A stretch of 64,000 nucleotides of DNA, from contig JAYGXS010000002.1 in assembly GCA_036362985.1 (NCBI GenBank), positions 98,169,475-98,233,474 of the forward strand, given 5' to 3'. Positions within the stretch are counted from its first letter, which is position 1, and each line of letters begins with the position of its first letter. Below, in pieces: positions 1 to 9,600 of the stretch. The notes below the pieces were generated by a model. The model worked only from the letters and a program-made list of their open reading frames with translations. It did no database searches and was not told where the DNA came from. The position numbers and the translations under genes were made by a program. Source of the DNA: Ligula intestinalis. Its lineage: Eukaryota; Platyhelminthes; Cestoda; Diphyllobothriidea; Diphyllobothriidae.

Positions 1-238
1 CAACCAGTAGAAGGTCGATATATATACAGCAGTAAGGAGGGTGTGACAGCATTTAGGGGTAACTTGATACAGAAATGTTTCGGGCTTATAAGCCTTCAGC
101 AGTCAAGCATAACCCTGCACACAAGCTGGTCAGAAAACACATACAAACGCACTCATAGACGGCGCAGTTGGTCAACCACTGGGGTCTACCAGATGGGTCA
201 TAAGCACTTCATCGAACCGCAGCATACCAGTGCCTCGC
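1..238 (+). repeat. TIR-type dispersed repeat, copy 1 (truncated)
   Basis: The stretch from about base 30 to 238 matches the body of the 281-688 element (there in the opposite orientation) and the 20566-20893 insertion. It ends at the shared sequence CAGTGCCTCG, where copy 3 also ends. The 43-264 frame encodes a peptide related to one in copy 2 (shared TSWS..NT, RRR.WS.TG, IEPQ), so the body may come from an old coding region that I do not recognise. It lacks the terminal inverted repeats seen in copy 2. Confidence 0.6.
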
Positions 239-280
239 CACCTGCAATTTGCTGTCACTGCTGATCGGGTATATATTCAC

Positions 281-688
281 GCAGAAATGTACGAACACCG
301 ATCGAATAGGCTAACGAACTAAACAAAGATCATGTGGTAGTCAAAGTTTCCCAACGGGTGACCGCCTGCCAGGCCGAGGCGCTGATGAACTGCGGTTCGA
401 TAGAGTGTTGATGACCCAACTGATAGGCACCAGTGTTGGACCAAATACGCCGTCTGTAAGTAGGTTTGTTTGTGTTGTCTGACCAGCTGGTGTTCAGTGT
501 TATGATTGGCTGATGCAGGCTAATAAGCCCGAAACAGATCTGTAGCAAGTTACCCCCAAATGCTGTCACACCCTCCTTACTGCTATCATGACTTGGCCGG
601 AATCAGCCTGGCAGGCGCTCACCCGTTGGGGACCTCTGACCACCACATGAACTTTGTTCAGTTCGGAAGCCTATTCGATCGGTGTTCG
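281..688 (-). mobile_element. ~400 bp element with ~85 bp terminal inverted repeats (MITE-like)
   Basis: The left end (from about 291: CGAACACCGATCGAATAGGC) is the reverse complement of the right end (about 600-688, ending GCCTATTCGATCGGTGTTCG). The match runs about 85 bp inward to a CCTGCCAGG / CCTGGCAGG block. The body between the arms matches copies at 1-238 and 20566-20893. Long imperfect TIRs on a short body without transposase suggest a non-autonomous DNA element or foldback, but I recognise no superfamily TIR motif and did not find a clear target duplication. A minus-strand ORF at 330-569 is conserved with copy 1. Confidence 0.6.
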
Positions 689-1179
689 CCTACCAAGCCC
701 TTCGAACGCATCTTTATGCAGAAAAGAGCAAACGGGACCATAGACGGAACACGAATCTGCATACTCGCGAGCCGATGATGGACACACCTATAGCTGAGCC
801 ACAACCGGAAGTGGCAATCATCAGCTCAGCCAGTTCATCCGGTCAGTCTGCGAGTGTGAAACCGGATGAACGCATGAGCGCAAATAGGATTACCGGCCTA
901 GGACGAATTCTTCGATCGATGACAACTCGGGAGCCGATGTTGGACACACCCATAGTTGAGCCACAACCGGAAGTGGCAATCATCAGCTCAGCCAGCTCAT
1001 CCGGCCAGCCTGCAAGTGTGAAACCGGATGGACGTAGGGGCATTAGGAGGATTGCCGGCCTAGGAAGACAGCTCCGGTCAATGACGGCTGCAGAAAAGCG
1101 AACACCGGAAGTTGACGAGAGACCCCTTGACTGGGGTTATTACGATTCACAGGGCACGATGATTGAACATCCCGTCTAA
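682..1179 (+). CDS. retroelement-derived ORF with internal 54-residue duplication
   Basis: This 165-codon open frame ends in TAA at 1177-1179. It contains two consecutive in-frame units (from 769 and from 931) sharing EPM(M/L)DTPI.EPQPEVAIIS, SASSSGQ, ASVKPD and GLGR.LRSMT, then a unique tail ending in YYDSQGTMIEHPV. I recognise no domain. It is followed by a C/T-rich stretch and, 116 bp past the stop, by a hammerhead-like core typical of Penelope-like element ends. It may therefore be the 3' end of a PLE-associated reading frame, but that is inference. The first ~85 bases lie in different sequence after the TIR element, so the true start is unknown. Confidence 0.4.
   Translation: MFAYQALRTHLYAEKSKRDHRRNTNLHTREPMMDTPIAEPQPEVAIISSASSSGQSASVKPDERMSANRITGLGRILRSMTTREPMLDTPIVEPQPEVAIISSASSSGQPASVKPDGRRGIRRIAGLGRQLRSMTAAEKRTPEVDERPLDWGYYDSQGTMIEHPV
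769..1092 (+). repeat. in-frame tandem duplication, 162 bp unit x2
   Basis: Units start with GAGCCGATG at 769 and 931. The spacing of 162 bp is exactly 54 codons, so the frame is preserved. The units are very similar over the first ~100 bp and more diverged at the end. Confidence 0.85.
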
Positions 1180-1289
1180 CCCCCCCCCCCCTCCTCCCTC
1201 TCCTTACCCCCCCCCTTCTCTGTATTGGTTAAACCCTATTGACTATGACTGCCAACACCTTTAAATACTGTGAGGCGCGGTACAATTAC

Positions 1290-1345
1290 CACCTCTGATG
1301 ACGGAAGCCTGTACGCTTTTGAAACGTCAGGACGATAAAACAATG
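1290..1345 (+). ncRNA. hammerhead-ribozyme-like core (PLE end)
   Basis: CTGATGA lies at 1295-1301, GAAAC at 1321-1325 and GTC at 1326-1328. The segment between CTGATGA and GAAAC is where stem II should sit, but it pairs poorly. A minimal ACGT stem III followed by the GUC cleavage triplet is the arrangement reported for short type I hammerheads of Penelope-like elements. The downstream AGG.CGA.TAAA and ATGGTTCC matches the PLE-end copies at 2050-2110 and 2286-2350. Confidence 0.45.
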
Positions 1346-1376
1346 GTTCCCGAGATCGCCTTATCTTCTCATATAT

Positions 1377-2049
1377 ATGAGTAGCAGGCGGGCCTTCTTC
1401 TCAATTGCTTCCTGGGACACGGATGTTCGCTTGTATTGGCAGTGCCAAGTCTCTTAGAATGATAGTCACTAGTAGGCAGTCGACAAGGGGTAGACATACT
1501 GAATTCCCGGGAAGGCTCTATGTGAAGTGGACGGCATCGAAATTGCACCCGGACGCTGGCTAACTGATCTCAACTACGCCAGCGATGTCGCTTTATTGGA
1601 TTCGCAGCGAATTTTATTTCATCTTCAACGCGCATGGCTGAGCACTCACAACAGCGGAGAAGGACAGATCGAACGGATGCACGGTGCACGCGAACCTCCG
1701 TGGCAATTTAAATATAGCGTCGGGTCCACAGGCACTTTCGAAGACTTGAGACGACTCGACGAGTTGCATCGATTCGGAAGACGATAGCATCCTTACTCTG
1801 TTCATTCGGCAGTAACTTCGCTGCGAATCCAATAAAGCGACATCGCTGGCGTAGTTGAGATCAGTTAGCCAGCGTCCGGGTGCAATTTCGATGCCGTCCA
1901 CTTCACATAGAGCCTTCCCGGGAATTCAGTATGTCTACCCCTTGTCGACTGCCTACTAGTGACTCATTCTAAGAGACTTGGCACTGCCAATACAAGCGAA
2001 CATCCGTGTCCCAGGAAGCAATTGAGAAGAAGGCCCGCCTGCTACTCAT
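1377..2049. repeat. near-perfect inverted repeat of a LINE RT fragment
   Basis: The left arm 1377-1611 and right arm 1817-2049 are reverse complements, apparently identical over their inner ~150 bp with a 2-base difference near CTTAGAATGA. They are separated by a 205 bp spacer. Both arms read inward as the same peptide (GIEIAPGRWLTDLNYASDVA), which resembles the reverse transcriptase segment around the YADD catalytic box, here YASD, so one catalytic Asp is changed. PLE-like hammerhead cores lie just outside both arms in the same orientation. A transcript crossing it would fold into a ~230 bp hairpin. Confidence 0.85.
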
Positions 2050-2110
2050 GTCTCTGATGACGAATCCCCGACGGATAACAAAACGTCAGGCGAATAAACA
2101 TATTGTCCCA
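2050..2110 (+). ncRNA. hammerhead-ribozyme-like core (PLE end)
   Basis: CTGATGA is at 2054-2060, a possible stem II is ATCC/GGAT (2064-2076), and AAAACGTCAGG follows at 2080-2090. The usual GAAAC reads AAAAC here, which may disable catalysis. GCGAATAAA and CCCAGCGATCG downstream are shared with the 2286-2350 copy and, in part, with 14140-14215. Confidence 0.5.
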
Positions 2111-2285
2111 GCGATCGAGTCTTCTTCTTCGAAATACTTGAAACTGCACAGCTGGCAGCCATCTTAGCCACAGTAAACCAAGATGTCATTAGGCTCGCAT
2201 CATACATGTAAAATATGAGCTGCATGCGGAAGCAACTGAGGAGCTCTCCGAGACTATAAGTAATTGAGAAGAAGAAGAATACGAA

Positions 2286-2350
2286 TCGATCGCTGGAACC
2301 ATACTTTCATTCGCCTGACGTTTCGAGATCCGTCGCTGATACGTTATCAG
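2286..2350 (-). ncRNA. hammerhead-ribozyme-like core, opposite strand (PLE end)
   Basis: On the minus strand the order is CTGATAA (2350-2344; consensus CTGATGA, so one change), a stem II candidate ending CGACGGATCTC, then GAAAC, GTC and AGGCGAATGAAAG. It mirrors the 2050-2110 copy, so two PLE-like ends face each other across ~180 bp. Confidence 0.45.
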
Positions 2351-2365
2351 AGAAATAGTCAGAGA

Positions 2366-3188
2366 GTCTGATTATCGTGTAGTCTATTCTGAAGTTTATT
2401 CCTTCATGATAGGACGCGGGCTTTTTAATAAGCTTCGCTGTGACCACTAGCAAAGCGTATGCATTGCAAAGACTGGCTACTTCAGTAGTATGCCTTTTAT
2501 CACTTATTTTGACTGTCTTTATACATTGAAATATATTTTATGGAAAACATGCAGGAAAAATTGTTTCTTGTACTTGTTTGATAGCAAATTGCGCCTTCTT
2601 TAAATGCTATACTCAAAGAAAAAGTAGCTTTCGGTTATAAAAAGGTTGCTAATTATGAGCTTTTTTAGGATTGTGAGGTCTTCATAATACATCGCATCCG
2701 TCAATGTATTAATGCTGCCTATACAATATAAAAATGTTCCAAATACATTTCAATATTTCATGACTACTATGTGACTTCTTCCTCAAACTGTAGCCGAAAA
2801 CGTACTTTTTCTTAAACAGGACGTACATAGTGCGCAGTTTTTAAACTTTGAATTCGAGTGTAGCAGTCACTGGTCTAGAAAACTATTCGGCAACTGAGCA
2901 ATTTTTTTAAAAAGTGAAACCTACTCTTCCTTTAAGTATAGAATTTAAGGAAGGCGGAATTTGCTATCAAAAACGTAAAATAAATATTGTTTCGTGCTTG
3001 TTTTCCATAAAATATATCTGCATTTATAGACAGTCAAAATAAGTGATAAAAAGGTATCCTACTTAAGTAGCCAGTTTTTACAATCTATATATATATACAT
3101 ATATGCTACTGGTGAGAACGAAGCTCGTTAAAAAACCGGCTTCCTCTCATGACTGAAATGACTTCAGAATAGACTACACGATAATCAG
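2366..3188. repeat. diverged foldback (inverted repeat ~260 bp arms)
   Basis: The arms at about 2366-2633 and 2925-3188 are reverse complements. They are perfect at the outer end (CTGATTATCGTGTAGTCTAT) and diverged but alignable inward through the blocks GGCTACTT, TATCACTTATTTTGACTGTC, ATATATTTTATGGAAAAC and GATAGCAAATT. About 290 bp of unique A/T-rich spacer lies between them. There is no coding potential, so it is probably an old foldback or MITE. Confidence 0.7.
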
Positions 3189-3405
3189 TATGACAACTTG
3201 AGTCAATGCCGACTAGCGCAAGAGTATCAGTAGTTCGCATATATTGAAATGTTGCAGGATCTTTGGCGTCTACTGGTTGTTTCTATCGACCACTTGTTGA
3301 CCCTGTTTACTAGTGCGTATCAATCTGAGATTTTCGGCACTGCACAGCACAGCACCATCAGTCCCGGTAAGGAGGGAGGCAGAGGAAATAGCAATCAACC
3401 AAAAA
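3189..3405. other. no gene seen; HYOU1 intron 9 (start)
   Basis: This is the intron sequence immediately downstream of HYOU1 exon 9. I found no further HYOU1 exon between here and base 1, so the next exon presumably lies outside the window. Confidence 0.5.
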
Positions 3406-3411
3406 ACTCAC

Positions 3412-3629
3412 TTTCCGGTAACCTCTTTCAAGGCGGCTTGGATCATAGGCACACGAGTGCCGCCGCCAAACAGAATGACACTCTGGATGCTCTCGAGGGG
3501 CACAGCTGATACTTCCAGGGCGGCGGTGATGGGCTTCCTTAGGCGTTCAACAAGGTCAGTGCACATGGCCTCCAGCTCGCTGCGGTGCACTCGGAGATTG
3601 AAATCCCGGCCCTCCATAACGTTTTCAAC
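3412..3629 (-). CDS. HYOU1: HYOU1 exon 9 (adenosine-binding motif)
   Basis: The acceptor ends CTCGAAAG before 3629 and the donor GTGAGT follows 3412. The exon encodes VENVMEGRDFNLRVHRSELE, the AMCTDLVERLRKPI helix and VILFGGGTRVPMIQAAL, ending at VTGK in phase 2. The phase-2 end requires a further exon. Confidence 0.93.
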
Positions 3630-6600
3630 CTTTCGAGAGAGAGAGATAACAGTCAGGTGTTATTGCGAAGAGAAATTGGAAGTCGGGGGAATCGGTTATA
3701 AGGTTAGTGGCTGGCTAGTAGCCCTTGTGGGATCAGTAGCCCCGCCGGGTGGGCCTCAATCTCGGCGGCGAGGAGTCGGAGCAGCATGGTCGGGAGGGGC
3801 TACTCCGTCATCAAAAATAGAGATGGAGAGGAGGGGAAATAGATCCACCATAGGGAGGTTTGGTGAAGCAGACCTTGGCCGCCGTGAGGGCGGGTGGAAA
3901 CGCGGTCGAAGACGCGTTTGCTGTGGTTCTGCTGTGATAGTGGTGGCTAAGTTCGTACAATTTTACCCAAGTAGTGGTAGTATAAATATTAGCATTAGTG
4001 GTGGTGCTAAATGTGTGAAGCGAGTCTGAGACTGTCAAAGTTTTCCGTGGCTGACAAGGCTGAAGGTGGACGTAATTTCCAGACACACCATCAGCTCAGC
4101 GCTTTTAGTATCTGATGAGTGGACTGGGAGTCAAGCGGCGACGGCTTATTTTAATTACTCTGGTTATTTAAATCATAGTGTATGTGTCATTGGGGCCGGA
4201 GTTATGTTGCAGAATGCGCAGACGGGTTCGCCAGCTCTGTTAGCCCTGTCAAAATAACACCTACCTAAAAATGACTGATCAATAAATATAAATTTTTTGA
4301 TTGCTGTACAGTGCTTTTTTAAATTTAAACATATTCTTAGAATAAATGGACATAAATGGCCTTTCGCGCACTACGCTGACCAAAGAAATGGTATAGTTTA
4401 AAGTAAATATTTTTGGCAGACCATCAGCAAGAAGCCGAGATGACATGAGATTGGACTGTGAGATAATAAATATGACAACCTTAAATCATTCGAAGCGAAA
4501 AAAATTTCGATTTATGGTTTACATTTCATGAGATTGAAAATCTATTGTATATGCTCTTTACTACAGTTAATACAATCAGCATACAAAGGTTTTTTTATTG
4601 TGAAAGTCATCTCGCCGAAAAGAACTTCACTCCAAATCCTAATTTGACTGAACTATAGGCAGGTAAAACTCCTACCCAAGTATACATATCTGAATTGAAA
4701 ACACACTGCAAAACGTCGTGTAATATTTCATGAAATCTACTGTCACTTCTGCTGAAAGAGCATTCACCAATCAAGCCTCGAGATACATTCGTCCCTTCAA
4801 GTTTTTGGACGCAATCCAAAGCCTTCTCGGGCTGGTGCTCACGTTAGCCTTGCAGCTCAGGTCTTCCGAAGCGGTGCTTAGGGCATAACCGTCTAAGTAG
4901 GCAAATGGATCAGAAATGCTCATTTAAATCCGCCTAGTTTCCATCTAAAAAGCACAATCTAAAGCATTGGCAAAGGTCTAGACCACGAAACAAGCAGTGA
5001 AGTACCCAAAAGACTTACTGTTGAAACAATTTCCGGATTAGCACTGAGAATCTTGAAGATCCTCTGCGCCTCCGTTGACAGTTTTGCCATAGCTCTTGGA
5101 TTCTTTCGCACATCGGTCTTCAAATTTGGATTGCTGGCCTTGAACTTCTCCACAAAATGATTTACCAGACGGCTAATGAAGTCGCTGGTACCCAAAAATG
5201 GATCACTCCTGGAACAAGATAAGCCAACGAATGAGTTCAACGCTATCCGCATGACAGAAGGAAAACAGAAGTTCGAGGGGGGAAAGGGAAGGAGGGTTTG
5301 TGGGTGGTTTTTGGCAAACTGAAAATCCTTATGTAGTACAGGATTTACTACACGAATAATATGCTTAGTTGGTTTCAGAAAGCACGCACAGTTTAACCGT
5401 CAATTTTGAGGACGGCAGCAAGCTGAAGGCAAGCATGGCGACTTGAGCGCAAATAAGTTTTAAGTGATGGTAAACTTGAGCTGCTTTAACCCGCCTGTGC
5501 CCGGTGTCAAGAAACGCAAAGGTGGAGTCAGGCGCAGGTGCAGCCAGAGCGTCCACCCACGCGTGTTACCACGCCCCTCCCCCTCCCAACCCATGTCCGG
5601 CATTTGTTATGCGAGCGCGACGGGAATACGCCCACCATGTCCTGATCCACCCCCCATGTTCGCACTTGAAGCCGTCGCAGTGCGATAGCAATCGTACCTT
5701 TAGCTACTGGAATAGGGGTGCGGCAAATCGTTTAGAGGTGCACTTCAACGTCAATAACACAGTCATTTTGGACACCGTGCATGGCCAGGTGTACTGACTT
5801 GGAAATAACTACTTAAGTTGCATGAGTTTTTTTTTAAATTGATTTCCGAGGCCCTTATAAATTTAAACATAATTTATATTTTAAAAAAATGCACAACTAT
5901 CGTCTTTCATGCACTCAGTTGATAACAGATGTGTTCGCTCTTCTAAGAAAACGCAATTAATTCCCTTAAATTCCCCTCAGTCCTGCACATTTATATGGCA
6001 ATGAAATAAATAAACTCTGCTGGTTGGTGGATAGATGTCGCTTTTCTGTTGCCGTTGTTGACCTTGAAAACAACAACACGACATGTGTCCACCAACCAGC
6101 ATAGTTTATTTATTTAATTATTATATAAATTTAAAGGCCCGGCGAGAATTTATCGAAAAAAACATATCTTCACCAATTTATCTTCTGAAATATTCAATAG
6201 GTTTTTTCGCAAATTCCCTTAAATGTAGAACCCGAGCCACTGTAAAGTGCACATCGATGGTTTGCAAAATAAAAATTGTATTTGAAGCAACTTTCCCCGG
6301 ATGAAATTTTGAAGCGGGCGAACACGGCAGAATTTATTGGATCCATAAATTTTGGGGAGATTTTTCCAGCTGTTATCTCTCATTGCATAATATGAGCAAT
6401 GCATGGGATAATACAACATTGAATTCGTACAAAAAGGTCGTAGGGCATGATCACGAAGACTACTTAGTCAAGTAAGCAAAGTAAACCAAGGTTGAACAAA
6501 AAAAACAGAAGAAAAATAAGTTAAGGCGAGAAGGCCCTGGTTAAATTCAGCGCACTGATTTACACAGTCTCCTGCCCACCTTTACACCGTAACATCGTCT

Positions 6601-9600
6601 GCTTTTTTTCATTCCGCATTACTCTAACCCGCTCAGTTTACTAATAAGCCTTCGTGACCACGCCCTATGACTTTTCTATACGAATCTAATTTTGTATTTT
6701 TTTATTCGCTACTCACACGACAGGTAACAGCTGAAAAGCTCTCCCTAAAATGTTATGGATCCAATAAATACTGTCGTTTTTGCCATCTAAAAACTATATG
6801 TGTTCTGTGTAAGGAAGATCAAACACTTCTAAGAAGACGCTATAAAAGGTGTGCTGCGTGTGGACCATGTTGTGTATTTTATAAGCAGCATTCATAAATG
6901 GAGATATGCGATGCTTTCTGAATGGACATTTTAAGGACCTTACAATCTCTGTGTGGACCGAAGGATATTCCTTCTGCAAGACTAGTTTTTTAAAGATGTA
7001 CATTTCTGCCAAAGTAGGAGAAGAATATTTTGTGCCTGTATAAAACGCATGTGTAGTTATAAAGGCCTCTACAATCGATGGGAGGTACGTACTACTATAG
7101 CACTCATTTTTTTTAGATTTAAATGTTTGAAGGAGCTAGAAACTGCGCACGATATTCATTTTCGAAAGCACGTGTAACTCAGACTAAATAAGGCTCGTCC
7201 TGCGAGTTAGAGACTGGTCGCGATAGCGCAGGCGGTTAGGGCCGGCCCTATTTCATTTCCAGTCTTGGCACCGGAGCCACGTGGGAGTATAGAACAGAAA
7301 GTGAGATGGGTGTCACGCGAGTCTACTCTCACTATAACCCAATACAAGTCAGTATCCCTGCACGAGAGGCTACGTCGAAAAGGGCGATCGAACTGCCGGT
7401 CAGAGCACTGACGCGAAAGTAAATAGTGATTCGTGTTAGTCAGAGTGAGTGATTTTGTTATTTACGTAGTGCGCATCAGCCTTCTTTTTGAGGCATATTG
7501 CGCGCCAACAAGGTAGTTACTTGACTTGGTACTAGAGAATGGAAGATGAATCAATGCCCAATTGTACATCTCGGCAAGTCGGCGTCAAAACGGCAAGGTC
7601 TTTTTTGCAAATTCTAAACTGTTCAGGTAACCTCCTGCAGTTAACGACTAACCAAATCTGCAGTCGAATGTGTTTGTTGGGAGTGGGTACGGCCGTGACA
7701 AGAGTCAAAGCGAAACCTCCAAAAAGAATGCTGCTCTCTTGTGATAGACTTCTGTGAATGGACACGCTTGATCCAGTAATAAAGTATGCTTTAACGGTGG
7801 AAATTACTAGACGTTTGAAAAATCACATTTGCGAGACTATGATGCCAAATAAGCAGAAAAACAAGCAAATTGTCATGAAGATTAGGCCGACAGAGGATGG
7901 GTGTACTTACCCTACTCCAAGGACAAACATGTGTGGATTTTCCTGCAAGGTGTCACCCTCACGACTTTTAGCCAATTTGTATGCTATAACATAGATAAAA
8001 CATAAAACGTTGAGAAATTTAGTACGAAGAAAACCTTCCAACGACGACAACGATCATCACTATCCAGTCGGGGCAAATATTGAATTACAGTAACCCGCCG
8101 GTGCTATGAAAAATGCGGAAAATGGTGCATTCTGAGCTTTTAGTAACATTACGCTGGCAGCAAAGTTTGTGATAATTGGAAGAAGTTTCCCTATGAAGAC
8201 TTCCACTCTCCAGATGACTTTATTTCGCAAAAAATTAGCTAGATGTGTGCTGAGCAATTGCTACAATGAAAGGCAAATTTGTAAAGTTGTGTGAATTCAG
8301 TTAGGATTCTCCGTGGAAAATAAAAGAAGTAAATAAAGGTTCCGCGTAGTTATCTGTTACATACAAAGCTAAATCCCTAAGAAGGCAGTGTGTATAAGGA
8401 GGGTTATCGTTAACTACCGAGGCATTCTCCGTATCTCGTGTTCTACAAGCTTAAGGTAATGACGCTTAAAGAGCACTAAGGGAGTACTTTCATGTTCTAA
8501 AGATTAAACTTTTTCGAATTACTTGCAGTTGACAGAAGAAAAGTGCGAGAATGCTGCAAGTAAACAGTCCTTTTTGCGAATATAATAATGCAAATTGTTG
8601 AGTTAAACCTGCTAAGGCACGTACAAACAACGGTTGCTGTGGTTCCGATGTAACCAACGTCGAAAAACATGAAGTGCTGGGCGTTGGCATCAAAAGACTT
8701 GTGACGAAAAACGCCATAATTAAGAGCGACCGCGGAATTGCTATTCATAAGTTGCAAAACTTCGATACCGGCAAGCTCCGCGACACGTAAAATAGCAAGA
8801 CGATCTGACTGGGTAAAGTGGCTTGGTACGGTGATGACAGCAGTGTTCATAGGGGCACCTGTAAGAAAGATAACAATTTGGACATTATTCTGTCCTGGCG
8901 TTACTGCAAATAGCATTGTAAGCTAACAAATATGTTTTTACATGTAGTTAAAATAGTAGTTTGTAAGTCGACACGTATTATTTTCTTTATTGTGTTCCAT
9001 TTTCAGGATATGAAACATAACCTAAATTTAGCGTTTGTAGAAGTTATTTAACACTAGCAAGATGTAAGCAAAGGAAGTTGGTAAGCAGAGTATGAATAAA
9101 TTGCATCAGATAAGATATTTAAAAAAGAACATTGACAGAGAGGATCGGAATGTTCGAAAATGAGCCATTTTATAAAAAAATAGGAAGTCGGTATCATGCC
9201 AGTTATTGGCAATCAAACAGATGAGATCATTCCATTGGTAAAATGACGTTTCAGAACTCAAGTTAGCGGAGTTCATACACAGCTCTACTCAAGCATACCC
9301 GAGAATTTTTCGGCCGTATCCCTTAGATATTCGAAAAACATGCCCAGCAATTCCTCGGCGGTGAAATGTTGATCACTAAAAGAAAATGTTCCTGAAAAAA
9401 CAAAACTTACTGTATTTTGAAGGTTAGTAAACCATTTGAATTGTTAAAATACAGGTTGTGATAAGGATACCGCTCCTGATACTTTTTTACGGCTGGATGG
9501 TCAAGTTTCTTGCCGATAATTGATGGAAGATCTGCAAATGCCGTGAGCGGATCGCGTTTAGCCTAAAATGCACAGAGAGTCACTAAAACAGACTTAAAAA

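Noticed and set aside
1527..1901. Two small ORFs with the same N-terminal peptide on opposite strands
   Set aside because: They are the two arms of the inverted repeat, not two genes.
3313..4029. Long plus-strand ORF of 238 codons
   Set aside because: It overlaps HYOU1 exon 9 on the opposite strand and then runs through G-rich intron sequence with low-complexity Arg/Gly content. It shows no domain.
5464..5797. Overlapping plus-strand ORFs in HYOU1 intron 7
   Set aside because: They are short, Pro/Cys-rich and mutually overlapping in two frames, with no domain and no conserved neighbour.
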